Shown one piece after another: positions 46,996-58,527 of a stretch of DNA of 64,000 bases. Every line of letters begins with the position of its first letter. The first letter of the stretch is position 1. The position numbers and the translations under genes were made by a program. Origin of the DNA: Henckelia pumila. Its lineage: Eukaryota > Streptophyta > Magnoliopsida > Lamiales > Gesneriaceae. The stretch lies in contig NC_133123.1 of assembly GCF_033568475.1 (NCBI RefSeq), positions 134,252,242 through 134,316,241 on the forward strand. The letters run 5' to 3'. Below the pieces are notes generated by a model. That model had not been told where the DNA came from, ran no database searches, and saw nothing but the letters and a program-made list of their open reading frames with translations.

Positions 46996-48085
46996 TCAAC
47001 CGCCCGATATGTATAATAACCGACTGATTTAACACATCCAACCTACCGATATATTTGTATTAACCGACTGATTTCACACGTCCAACCAACGGACATATTT
47101 GTGTTAACCGAATGAATAAACTAATGAACTATTAGATATATCTCATTGAATCAATTGAAGTGATTAATACTAATTGACATGTAGGATTCAGCCAATTGAA
47201 GTGTGATTTTACATCATATTATCATATGTAAATCGTGTAACATACTACTATATTATATAGTTATGATATCAAGACATTGAACCAACTGAAATATGATTAA
47301 CACATTGAACCAACTAAAATACTTTAAATCTAATTCTTTAATTTAGACTGATTAGTACTAAAGGTTTGTGATGGTGAATGTAATTATGCATCAACCGCCC
47401 GATATGTATAATAACCGACTGATTTAACACATCCAACCTACCGATATATTTGTATTAACCGACTGATTTCACACGTCCAACCAACGGACATATTTGTGTT
47501 AACCGACTGAATAAACTAATGAACTATTAGATATATCTCATTGAATCAATTGAAGTGATTAATACTAATTGACATGTAGGATTCAGCCAATTGAAGTGTG
47601 ATTGTACATCATATTATCATATGTAAATCGTGTAACATACTACTATATTATATAGTTATGATATCAAGACATTGAACCAACTGAAATATGATTAACACAT
47701 TGAACCAACTAAAATACTTTAAATCTAATTCTTTAATTTAGATTGATTAGTACTAAAGGTTTGTGATGGTGAATGTAATTATGCATCAACCGCCCGATAT
47801 GTATAATAACCGACTGATTTAACACATCCAACCTACCGATATATTTATATTAACCGACTGATTTCACACGTCCAACCAACGGACATATTTGTGTTAACCG
47901 ACTGAATAAACTAATGAACTATTAGATATATCTTATTGAATCAACTGAAGTGATTAATACTAATTGGCATGTAGGATTCAGCCAATTGAAGTGTGATTGT
48001 ACATCATATTATCATATGTAAATCGTGTAACATACTACTATATTATATAGTTATGATATCAAGACATTGAACCAACTGAAATATG
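46996..48085. repeat. 395-bp tandem repeat, about 2.8 copies
   Basis: The 'tcaaccgcccgatatgtata' block occurs at 46996, 47391 and 47786, exactly 395 bp apart each time, with about 1-2 percent differences. The third copy is cut near 48085. Each unit contains several ACCGACTGA-type motifs, and degenerate copies continue to about 48250. The low divergence shows that the expansion is recent. Confidence 0.92.
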
Positions 48086-48364
48086 AAATATTTGTATTAA
48101 CCGACTGATTTAACACATCCAACCAACTGATATATTTGTATTAACTGACTGAATAAACAAATGAACTATTTGATATATTTCAGGAACTGACTGATTTCAC
48201 ACATTCAACCAACTGATATATTTGCATTAACCGAGTGATTGTAAGAAACATTAGATCATTTATCAATACAAAGTTTGATAACATGTTTACAAAATACAAC
48301 CTAATCGAAAAAAACTAATCAACATCCAAATACAACATTTTAAACAAGAAACTAAGAAAATTGT

Positions 48365-50932
48365 TTACATATCAGTCTGTCTACGTGGGCATTTTTTTCG
48401 ATAATGGCCTGATTCATGACACACACCACATTTTTTACTCCTCTTCCGACCAAACTCTCCAATAGAGGGTATTCTTTCTTTTTGTGCTCTGCCACGTTTC
48501 CTCTTGACGTCCGGGGGAAGTACATCGTATCGAAGATTATCTGGAATGCTCCATTCACTCGCAATAGGCACCGGATATATAGTACCGGCATAAGCGAGAG
48601 CCCACATTTGAGAAGAGTAGTAGGGCGAGCAAAATTCATACAAATCTAATTTTGCGCCGTAAATTGCTGCAATTGCATGAGCACATGGAAGTTTATCAAC
48701 TTGAAACACTCGACAACTACATGATTTGTCACATAAGTTAACAACTTCATTCTTCCCATCACCAAATACTTGATACTCAAATGCATTCAGCTGAGATGCT
48801 TTTAAACGTTGGGACAATGTAAAATTAGCTCTCAAGATAGCCTCTGTCGAAGGAGTAAATGTCGTCATAGCTGAACCTGTTAATTACACACACTTAACCA
48901 ACTTAAATATTTTATTTTCCGATTGAAATATAAACATAAACCTACTGAATAAACATACTTAACAAACTGTAATAATTTAATTAATCGACTTAACCTGCTG
49001 CATTTCGATGCTTGTTGAACCACTTTGAAGTTAATTTGTGAATTGCATCCAACAACGCTACAACAGGTAACTCTCTTTCTTTTTTAAGTATTGCATTTAT
49101 TGACTCCACTCCATTTGTCGTCATTATATTGTATCTAGCACCGGGAGAATGAGCTCTAGACCATTTGTCAGGAGATGAATGCATTTCAAGATATGATGCA
49201 ATGTTAGGATACCTTTCTCTCAAACATCTGTACAACTCTTCAAATTCAGATAGTTTGTATGCATATGCTGTTCTCATAAACAAATCAATCCCATCTTTTC
49301 CGCCAGACATTCTCTTAAGATTTTGTGAAATATGCCACGAGCAATGTACATGTGATGCATGCTCATATACAGTACGGACATCATTAATAATAGATATATG
49401 TCTGTCAGAAATGATTACCAAGTCAGGATCATCATGAATAAACTCCATCAATTTCTGCAAAAACCAAACCCACGAATCATCATTCTCAGAATCAACAATG
49501 GCCCATGCTATAGGATACTGATGAAAGTCACCATCTTGTGCAGTAGCAACAAGTAAACAACCTCTATATTTGCACTTCAAAAATGTTCCATCAACAGATA
49601 TAACTTTTCTCATTCGACGAAATCCATCAATGCATGCCCCATATGCTAGAAACATATATTTAAATCTACCCGTCGAATCTGTCACCAAATCAGTTATTGA
49701 GTCTTTGTTCACTTGCTTCACCATATGCAAATACGATGACAAAATTCTATAACTCTCTTCAGGACTTCCAAGTAACTTATCCAAAGCAACTTGTCTTCCC
49801 CTCCATTCTTTGAAATAACTAATTTCAACACCTTTATTTTGCATCATCGTCATAATGGCTTTTGGTTCAGGCAAGTTGAGTTGTCCTTTAAAATTTTCAA
49901 CCAAAATATTTGCTACAAAGTCTGAAGTTGCTTGCCGATGCATTTTCCTCCGATGTGAAAGGTCACAAGTATGGACGTTGCGATAAACACGTATCGAGAA
50001 TCGTGATGATTTCTTTATTTGTGATGCACGTATTTTCCAACTACAGCTCGGTGTCACACATCTAACATCATAAACTTTTTTGTTGGATTTTCGAACATCT
50101 ATTTCAAAGGAGGCATTTAAACAAGTCTTGAACAACTCGGTTTGAAATTCATCCTTGCTCTCAAACTCCTGACCGACAAAAAAGTTAGACAAATCATTAA
50201 ATGAATAAGTCGCATTCCCTTCAACATCTCGTATTTGTGTATTCTGTGTTGTACACAATATACGATCATCAACATGATACTCTTCATGATAAGAAGATTC
50301 AACTCGTGTATTTCTTGGAGTATACAATGTAAGGTCATCAACACGATTCTCTTCACTCATAACAACCTCAACTATTTCGGTCACCGCATTATCAATCTCT
50401 CTTGTGTCATCTATCAAAACTTCATGTTCATTCATTCCATCGTCTAACTCATTTTCAAAAAATACCCCGTCAAAATATTCATCATATGTTCTCTTATCAC
50501 CACCATATATTTCAATATCATAATTGGCAACCCTCTCATCATTAAGATCTTTACAAACTTCAACATCTCTAGCATTATCATTTGTTTCATCAATGGTTCT
50601 GAGGCCACTTGTTTCTATCAATTCAACATGAAGCAAAGGTCTAACCTTTGAAACGCCAAAAGACAGATATGTTGCCAATGCACGGGAGTTTTTATATATA
50701 TTGGTCTCGGATTGCATGCCTCAAATTTTGGCAAGTAACTTAGCTTCAACACCCTATCATGCCTATCCAATTGAACTGTCTCAAAAATTGCATCTTCAAC
50801 ATCTTCAATACTCACATTACTCTCATCAATAGATATAGCATGCCATCCCGAATTACTTCCATCACACCATGAATATTTATGTTCACCGTCAGCCTTCCAC
50901 TCGCCATCAAAATTAATTAAGATTTGAATCAT
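48365..50932 (-). CDS. MURA-type MULE transposase, two exons, one apparent frameshift
   Basis: Exon 1 is 48995-50932 (ATG at 50932) and exon 2 is 48365-48876. The GTTAAG donor and AACAG acceptor join in phase. Full length would be about 816 residues. Domains are a Mutator DNA-binding region ('VRCVTPSCSWKIRAS'), the DDE core with 'VDGTFLKCKYRG' (Asp about 448), 'ISDRH' (Asp about 510), 'CSWH' and 'NGVESINAILKKE' (Glu about 610), a SWIM zinc finger ('CSCRVFQVDKLPCAHA') and a CCHC knuckle ('CGVCHESGHYRKKC'). A one-base loss in the A run at 50690-50697 shifts the frame near residue 81; the rest is open. It may be a true lesion or an assembly error. Confidence 0.88.
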
Positions 50933-51770
50933 ATCTCGGTTCACAAGATCTATAACAAAAAAAAAAAAAAGAATAATAAGTAACCTATGAAAATTAATCA
51001 ACTCATCGTAACCTGCTGTAATATAAATTTTAAACTACTGAAAGATAACCAACCGATTTAATGCTTGCAACCGACTGAAATATATAACTCAACCAACTGA
51101 AAATTATGTTTTAAACTAATGAAAATATAACCAACCGATTTAATTCGAAAATGTAACAAACCGATCGAATGCTATTAACAGACTGCACTATATGGTTTAA
51201 CATACTGAAACGTTACCAACTGATTTAATTCTGTCAACTGACTGAAATATATAACGTAACCGACTGAAATAAATGATTCAACAAACAATGACATATCAAA
51301 TAACATGACAAATGGATAACCCACAAACATTAAAACATAAATGAGCAAACAACATACCTTATATATATATCTTTAGTGATAAAATTATTTTTGTGTCAAT
51401 GAGAATGCCATTTAACTTTGGTTTTTCATCAAGATTTCTTTGGATGGAATAAATGAAGAGGTCACACAACAAATTAAATGAAGATTGAGAGAAGTTGGAA
51501 AGAAGAAGGAAGCAGAAATGGAATCGATGAACTCAAGAAGGAAGCAGAAATGGAACGAGAGAAGGGAATCTGTTTTTTTTTGTGGGGTTTTGTTCTTTCT
51601 CAACCAATTTTGTTGGGCCCCCAAACCCTTATTAACAATAACCCTTATTAACAATTAATTAGTATTTATCTTAAATATTAAATTAAAACAGGTCCATTGA
51701 CCAAAATAAAAATATGACAAGCCTACAAACTTAAATGAATTTTGTTGTGGGGCCATTTTTGCAAATGACC
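50933..51770. other. MULE right flank: MURA 5' region and terminus
   Basis: It contains an A run at 50957-50970, a cluster of 'aaccgactgaaat' motifs (51000-51300) and the element terminus. An acceptor-like site (TTATAG at about 50952) just upstream of the MURA ATG suggests a 5' UTR intron. No other gene is seen. Confidence 0.5.
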
Positions 51771-51779
51771 CGCAAACAA

Positions 51780-52679
51780 GCGTGTATGTTTTTATTTTTA
51801 TAATAATAATATAATAATAATAATAATAAATAATAATAATTTTTAAAAACAAAATAAAAAAACACTTTTTAAAAGGAAGGAGAGATTCGACCGAGACTGA
51901 GAAAACAAATGAGGATAATGTATGTAGCTTCTTGAATAAAATAAGTAAGGAAAAATAATGTGTATTAGGCTATTTGACTACACTTTCAGTTTATCGAAAA
52001 CAAAATTTTAAATCAAAAATTTTTATGAGAATTTGCTTATTCAGCTCACATTAATAATGTATTTTTAAAAAATAACCTTTTTTAAAAAATAATTAAAATA
52101 AAATTATTTTATTATGCTTTATTTTATTTTCTTGGAGAATAATTAATTGATCATTGTGATAATATCGATAATAATATCATATTAACATGAATAATACTAA
52201 ATTAAAATATTAATATTGATTAGAATCAATTAAAATAATTATTCTAACGATAAACATGAAAATTATATTAACTAGTAATAATGAATAATAATAAATTAAA
52301 ATATTAGTAATAATGATAATTTATTAAAATAATTATATTAATGATAAGCATAAAAATTATATTAATAATTATAATAATCGTAATAAATATAATACAAAAT
52401 GATAAGATGATATGGATAATATTCATAAACGAATAATAAAATTAAATACCTAATTCGAAGAATATATAACCGAGAATAATATAAAATCTTCCTATATATA
52501 AATAATCTTCCCCTTAGACACCATCTATTCATTTGTCAAAATTATGTGATATAAATATTACATTTTTATTTTTATTTGTTTTTTTAACATTTCAATATTT
52601 TCATATTTTTCTCAACTAAACATTATAGATAAAATAAATTGATAAATAAATTTTTACTTTATTTTTATATTGTTAAAAC
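51780..52679. other. CACTA interior between MULE and right array
   Basis: Very AT-rich, with 'aataat' runs and no coding signal. Confidence 0.55.
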
Positions 52680-53340
52680 TGTTGTTAAATTAACCACGAG
52701 TTTAAAAAACCGTGGTTAAATTAACCACGGTTTTTAAAAACCGTTGCTACTTAACCACGGTTTATTAAAACCGTGGCTATTTTTAGCCACGTTTTAAATA
52801 AAACCGTGGTTATTCAACCATGGTAAAAAAAACCGTGGGTACTTAGCCACGGTTTTTGAAAACCGTGGTTAATTTAAACACGGTTTTCAAAACAGTGGTT
52901 AAATTAACCACGGTTTTTTAAAACCGTTGCTATTTAACCACGGTTTATTAAAACCGTGGTTAGTTTTAGCAACGGTTTAAATAAAACCGTGGTTATTCAA
53001 CCACGGTAAAAAACCGTGGCTAAATTTAGCCATGGTTAAAATAAACCGTGGGTACTTAGCCACGGTTTTTTTATAACCGTGGTTAAGTTTGCCACGGTTT
53101 TTAAAAAACCGTGGCTATGTTTACCCACGGTTTAAAAAACCGTGGTTAAGTAGCAACGGTTTTTTAAAACCGTGGTTAAATTAACCACGGTTTTCAAAAA
53201 CCGTTGCTAATCAACCACAGTTTGAGAAAACTGTGGCTATGTAACCACGGTTTTGATAAAATCGTTTCTATTTAACCACGGTTTTGATAAAACCGTGGTT
53301 AAATTAGCCACGGTTTTAAAAAAAGCCGTGGCTAAATAGC
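52680..53340. repeat. CACTA right subterminal repeat array
   Basis: About twenty units of 'accgtggttaaattaaccacgg' or its variants (gcta/gtta, ttgc), similar to the left array and closing at the GTAGTG terminus. The right array is longer (about 660 bp against 410). Confidence 0.88.
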
Positions 53341-53356
53341 CAATTTTTTTGTAGTG

Positions 53357-53932
53357 CTTGTCGGATCCAAACAAATTCCCTCCATGCAAAACATGTGATA
53401 CAGTGTAGTATGCCATGTAAAGAGTAGAATCAGACAAAGACTCCACCAAGAATTCTTCATCTCATGGGATACGAGTCCCTAGCCCGAATTTTCGAGAACA
53501 TGCCCATTGAGTCAACCAGCTCAACGAGTGCTCAAAGCTGTGCCGCGCTTCTTCTGAGTACAAGTTCATGCCAGCCAAACACTCCTCGGAGGCCTTCTTC
53601 CATTCTTCCTCGCCATAAGTGATGTACCACTGATCAGTTAAGGCCACGACACACTCATCCCCTGATCTCGACACAACTACTTTTTCAGGCTCGCTATAGA
53701 TCACTGCTAGCCCATGGTCTAGAAGCTTGTCCCTTATCAAACTTCTAGCATCCCGAACTTTCATTCCAGTAAATTCGCCAACAAGCATGGTTCCTTCATA
53801 GAACCCTTCCTTGTATGCTATTTGCTTGGCATCTTCAAGCTTCTCTCTTTCATTCTGGCACTTGATCTTCTTCTCAAGGCATATTCTCTCTGCGGACTTG
53901 TTTCCAAATTCAGGGTGAAGGATGATGGGTGT
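53357..53932 (-). pseudogene. cytosolic leucyl-tRNA synthetase, central part
   Basis: 192 codons that continue directly into the piece ending at 32216. They show 'LHPEFGNKSAERICLEKK', 'MLVGEFTGMKVRDARSLIRD', 'SRSGDECVVALTDQWYITY' and 'FEHSLSWLTQWACSRKFGLG', all in the LeuRS editing/catalytic region order. A TGA (53462-53464) stands in place of the tryptophan expected in 'GTRIP-W-DE'. The upstream side is cut at 53932 by a gypsy LTR, so the N-terminal half lies outside the window or is lost. Confidence 0.9.
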
Positions 53933-56024
53933 TGTAACGCCCCATTTTTATCTTAAATTAATTTATTGGAGTTAATCGGAGATTGCAGAGTTCAAGAGCC
54001 GACTTGATTTTGATCAGGGTCCTCTTTGCAAAATTTGGATTTTTCAGGGACTAAAACGCAATTATCGGTTTTTATACATATTTATAAGGCTTTTGGACCC
54101 ATTCTCTTCTCCATCACCCCCATTGCATCGCCTCCCTCCATTGAAGACAATTCTTTGAGCCTCCAAGCTTTCTGAATTCAGTCCGAACTCGATTCGGCAG
54201 TTGGAATTTATTTCTGAAGGCAGATTATCGATCACTGCAGCGAGAGCTCCGTTATATCGTAAGTTTTTCTACGATCAGATACATTCTAGTTTTTGGATGT
54301 TGTTAGAATCGTTTGAGATTCGAGTATGTTGTTATCGACGGAGTTCTGATCGTTTATTATCTGTCGGTTTTGAAATAGAGCATCGTTTGGATTTGTTATG
54401 ATTTTTGAAAAGCCATTTTCGAAAATGTGGGTTTTGAGATTTGTTGGACTTGCCTTGTTATGGTAGTTTTAGCTTTGATTCGTATTGATATCGGTATTGA
54501 ACTGCTGTCTGCGTTTTCGGTTTGTTTAGTTTATAGTCGTTATGCCGTCGGTTTGAGTTTTGAGATTTCGAACCATTTGAGTTGTTGTACTTTGGGCTTT
54601 GAGTTGTTCGATGTTGTTGATCATCTTTTGTATCTGAACAGTTTCGTTTAGAGTTGTCAAGCCCGGATTTAGCAGCATTGGTCGTTGAGATTTGGACGAA
54701 GAACGGTAAAGAGATTTACCTTGAACCGCAGTTGTTGTTTAGATTGTTTAGTGTTTGATACAATCTTTTGGTTGTAGCTTATCCATAGTTGGAACTACTG
54801 CATTGAAAGGTAAAAACAGTCATCGTTAGCGGGATAGCATACTCGGGACAGTTGGTTCTCGAGTTTCCCTTTCAAATCACATACTTGCATCAATACTTGT
54901 TCTAGCATGTGGAACTCGTATTTTGTCAATTGATTGATTTGTTATTATGTGGCTTATGTTTATATTTTGTTATGCATTCATCTTGAGCCAACTTTGATTT
55001 CAGCGGGCAGAACCGCCCTTTTTGTTTAGACGTTTGGGAACTATGATTGAGTGGCCTAGGTCGTAGACATCTCGCCTGGTGCTAGCATACTCATTATAGT
55101 TGCTCAAAGTCTAGGGGAGTGGGATATGTGGCACCACCTCGATTGGGAGAGTCGGTGAGTCGTTACGTGATCTCATCCTTGGGATCCCAAAAGCACAGCA
55201 GCAATCCCTCGTTTATCAGAATTGATATCCCGTTTTAAAGACATGCATTTCATTACGTTGATATCGATTATGTGTTGCCTTGATAGCATGTTGTTTATAT
55301 ATTACTTTTATGTTGCTTTTACTGGGAATGTCATTCTCACCGGTTATCCGGCTGTTGCTTTGTTTTGTATGTGTACTTGGCAACAGGTGGGGCAAGATCA
55401 AGCCAGCGTAGGCCTGGATAGCAACAAGAGGGAGAGCTAGTAGTGAGACTCGGTTTAGAAGTCGTGTCAGCATGTCTACCTAGTGATATTGGAACATGTT
55501 TAGATATCGAACTTCGTTGTTATGTTGTATTGATTATGCGAGCTTTTGTTTAAACTTTGTCGTTGCATATTCCATAACTTTGAGCGGTTGAGCAGCCCTA
55601 TAACGTTATGTATTAATTGGAGAAAGTTTGATTGCAATGCATTGATTTGAATTGATTGTTTGGAGTTGAGTTTCAGTAAGTTTTCTGCTGTTCTTTTTCT
55701 CTGATTCTGTCACCACTCGATCGGCAAGATGTTACCGATCGAGCGATGGCAATTTGCGCCTTTCTCTGTTTTTGCATTTAGTTGACCGCTCGATCGGTAG
55801 TTGACCGCTCGATTGGTAAGATCTTACCGATCGAGCGGCACTGGTTTTACTCGGGCAGAGAACGAGTAATTTTTGGCTCGCTCGATCGGTAGGATCTTAC
55901 CGATCGAGCGGAGCACTGTTCACTTCAAAAAAAAAAAAATTCTTTTATTGCTTTTAATCTTGGATCTTGATTGCCTTATTGTTGTTTAATCCCGAGATTA
56001 GTTGTTTAGAACCGAGGTCTCACA
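53933..56024 (+). mobile_element. 5' LTR of Ty3/gypsy element A
   Basis: Starts TGTAACGCCCC and ends GGTCTCACA, about 2.09 kb. A tRNA-iMet-type primer binding site follows 5 bases later. It shares 'ttatccggctgttgctttg' and adjoining sequence with the LTR at 58528, so both elements belong to the same broad group, probably chromovirus/Tekay-like. It interrupts LeuRS. The 3' LTR is outside the window. Confidence 0.85.
55715..55914. repeat. GATCGAGC palindrome array in LTR A
   Basis: Three palindromes of the form GCTCGATCGGTAAG...CTTACCGATCGAGCG (55715, 55806, 55876) plus one half copy at 55787, spaced about 70-90 bp and just before an A run near the LTR end. Confidence 0.85.
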
Positions 56025-56029
56025 TTAAG

Positions 56030-56041
56030 TGGTATCAGAGC
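56030..56041 (+). promoter_or_regulatory. primer binding site, gypsy element A
   Basis: TGGTATCAGAGC, complementary to the 3' end of initiator tRNA-Met, five bases after the LTR end. Confidence 0.9.
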
Positions 56042-56325
56042 GTTAAGATTCTTGGTTGAACTAGAGTGAGCGGGGTAGTTCGAGTCTGCATGTATTGGCT
56101 CCTAGCATGTGTATGAGTTATTGATTATTTATTTAATACCATGCGAGCATGCTTTATTATTTGAGAATTAATTGAATTACATGATTCTGTGATTTAATTT
56201 ATAAAACATGAACTACTTGAGATATAACTGCTTCTGTTATCGACTGGTACCCGGTATTCCAAGCGGTTGTAAGGGCACCGATTGTAGCGATTGAGATATC
56301 TTGTGTCCTAACCTTTGATTATCAG

Positions 56326-58527
56326 ATGGGTCCTCGTCGAGTGATAAACAGAAACACACCGCCAGTTATTCTTACAACTGAGCAAGCTAGTACTGAAACG
56401 ATTGAGATGGATGCTGTAGCGACGCCTATGGAAACCTTGCTGAAGAGGTTTCAGTCGTTCAATCCGCCGTTGTTGATTGGTTCAAAAAATCCAGTTGACT
56501 GTGAGAGTTGGTTGGATGATATTGATCAGTTGTTCGATTCCATTGACTACACTGATGACCGCCGAATCAGGTTAGTCATTCATCAGCTTCGTGGGGTTGC
56601 TAAGAGCTGGTGGATCATGACGAAGAAAGCAATGGAGAGTAGAGGTACGGAAGTTACTTGGACTCTTTTTAAATCTGAGTTTTATAAGTGGTTTTTCCCT
56701 ATCTCGTATCGCAAAGATAAGGGAGCAGAGTTTGCCAATCTGAGGCAAGGGAATCTGAACATTGAAGAATATGTGGCTAAGTTTAATAGTCTGTTGCGTT
56801 TTGCACCACTAATTGCCGGAGATGAGGAAGCAAAGGCCGATTAGTTCATCAATGTTTTGAACCCCGACGTCTTCACGTTGGTAAACACCAACAGGCCTAA
56901 CAACTTTGCGGATGCCATGAATCACGCAAAGGGAGCAGAAGCAGGCTTGTGGAGGCAAAGAGGTAATCAGGTAGCACCTCAGCAGCAGAGGCAGTATCAG
57001 AATCAACCATCTCAGTATCAGAATCCGCCACCTCAGCATCAGAACCAGTAGCAGAGATATGAAGGTGGAAGCAGTGGGGGAAACAGAAAGGATCAGTATA
57101 AAGCAAGATGGAAACAGTTCAAGAGGCAGGGGAACAGTTCTTCTAGTTCCAGTGGTTCCAAGAAGTTTGGTTCTGGATAGAGTTCCAGATCATCTTCCTT
57201 GTATTGCAGCAAGTGTGGAGGTAGACACTCACCAGATTAGTGTGTGGGAGTCTTTGGAAACTGTAACACCTGTCAGCAACCGGGACACTTCTCTAAGGTG
57301 TTCCCTCAGCGTAACAGAGATCGAGCTCAGAGTGGGAGTTCATCTCGACCTGCAGCTCAGCCTGAGAGGCAGTCTTTTGCAGTTCACTCTTTTCAGCCTC
57401 AGCAGCAGAATAGACAGGGAGGTAACTCTAGTGCGAACCAGCCTCCGAGATAGCAGACACGAGTCTTTGCTCTGACAGAGGATCAGGCTCAGTCAGCACC
57501 TGACGATGTTATAGCAGGTAACTGTTTGATTTTCGGTTATTCTGCTCATGTCTTGATAGATACAGGTGCTTCTCATTCCTTTATCTCTGAGAAATTTGTG
57601 TTATTGCATGTTTTTCCTACTGAGTTGTTGCCTACTGTAGTAGCTGTTACTTCACCTTTGGGTGGAGGAATTGTTTCTGTCAGATTAGTCAGGAACTGTG
57701 AACTGTGTTTTGAGGGTAATATTTTAGAGTTCGACTGTATTGTACTTGGGCTGTCAGATTTTGATTGTATTGTCGGTATCGATGCTTTAACCAAGTACAG
57801 GGCAATAGTCGATTGTTTTCTGAAAGTTGTCAGGTTCAGACCTGAAATGGCAGACGAGTGGAAATTCTTTGGTAAGGGTTCTCGATCTAGAATTCCTTTG
57901 ATTTCAGTGTTATCTATGACTCGTTTGTTACAGAGAGGTGCAGAAGGATTTTTGGTCTATGCAATTGATGTACTGAAATCTAGCCCCGAATTGGTTGATA
58001 TACCAGTGGTTAGAGATTTTGCGGATGTGTTTCCGGAAGATGTTCCTGGATTACCGCCTATTCGAGAGATCGAATTCAGCATCGATTTGGTGCCAGGTAC
58101 TCAACCTATTTCCAAAGCTCCTTATCGTATGTCACCTATTGAACTGAGAGAGTTGAAGGAACAGCTTGAGGATTTGATTGCCAAGGGATACATCAGACCT
58201 AGTATATCTTCTTGGGGCGCTCCTGTTCTGTTTGTTCGAAAGAAGGATGGTTCTATGCGGCTCTGTATTGACTACCGTCAACTGAATCAGGCTACAGTTA
58301 AGAACAGGTATCCTTTACCCAGAATAAATGACCTTTTTGATCAGCTGCAGGGTTCTTCTGTCTATTCTAAAATTGATCTGAGGTCAGGTTATCACCAGCT
58401 GAGAGTGCGAGAGGAAGATGTTCCTAAGACCGCATTCAGAACAAGATATGGTCATTTTGAGTTTATAGTCATGCCGTTCGGTTTGACTAATGCTCCCGCG
58501 GTTTTTATGGGTTTGATGAACCGTATC
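56326..58527 (+). pseudogene. gypsy element A gag-protease-RT, five amber stops, cut in RT
   Basis: One uninterrupted frame from ATG 56326 to the second insertion, apart from five TAG codons at 56842, 57049, 57178, 57238 and 57451. Gag shows 'WLDDIDQLFDSIDY' and 'KSWWIMTKKA'. Two zinc-knuckle regions follow, the second with its last Cys changed to Phe ('CNTCQQPGHFSKVF'). The protease motif is '[10 protein letters not shown]', and RT motifs are '[20 protein letters not shown]', 'DYRQLN' and '[13 protein letters not shown]'. RT stops at 'GLMNRI' where element B enters at 58528, before the YxDD box. No frameshifts are present. Confidence 0.9.

Larger units (their letters stand above)
39670..51770. 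mobile_element. 12.1-kb MULE carrying transposase and ULP1-like protease
   Basis: It is bounded by an exact 9-bp duplication, CGCAAACAA (39661-39669 and 51771-51779). The ends, 'gggaaaaattagagaattg' on the left and 'ggtcatttgcaaaaatggc' inverted on the right, are weakly similar for about 55 bp, so the inverted repeats are short or decayed. It contains a ULP1-like gene (plus), a putative plant transposon-domain ORF (plus) and a MURA transposase (minus, convergent). The cargo resembles the ULP-carrying MULEs reported in plants (Kaonashi in Arabidopsis, CUMULE in melon). The fit to those families is from memory. Confidence 0.9.
32217..53356. mobile_element. 21.1-kb CACTA element inserted in the LeuRS exon
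   Basis: The left end reads CACTAAAAAAAAACTTTG at 32217 and the right end TTTTTTTGTAGTG ends at 53356. Both are followed outward by the same 3 bp, CTT (32214-32216 and 53357-53359), the duplication size of CACTA elements. Joining the flanks with one CTT keeps the LeuRS frame (G-S-D-K then S-S-I-K), so the ends are exact. Arrays of 'ccacggtttt...aaaaccgtgg' fill both subterminal regions. I see no TNP2-like CACTA transposase. The interior holds host-gene fragments, a solo LTR and a 12.1-kb MULE. It is therefore a non-autonomous CACTA enlarged by nested insertions (about 6.2 kb without the solo LTR and MULE). Confidence 0.9.

Noticed and set aside
46996..48085. CRISPR-like or phage-type repeat array
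   Set aside because: The repeats are long tandem units without unique spacers, in a eukaryotic transposon.
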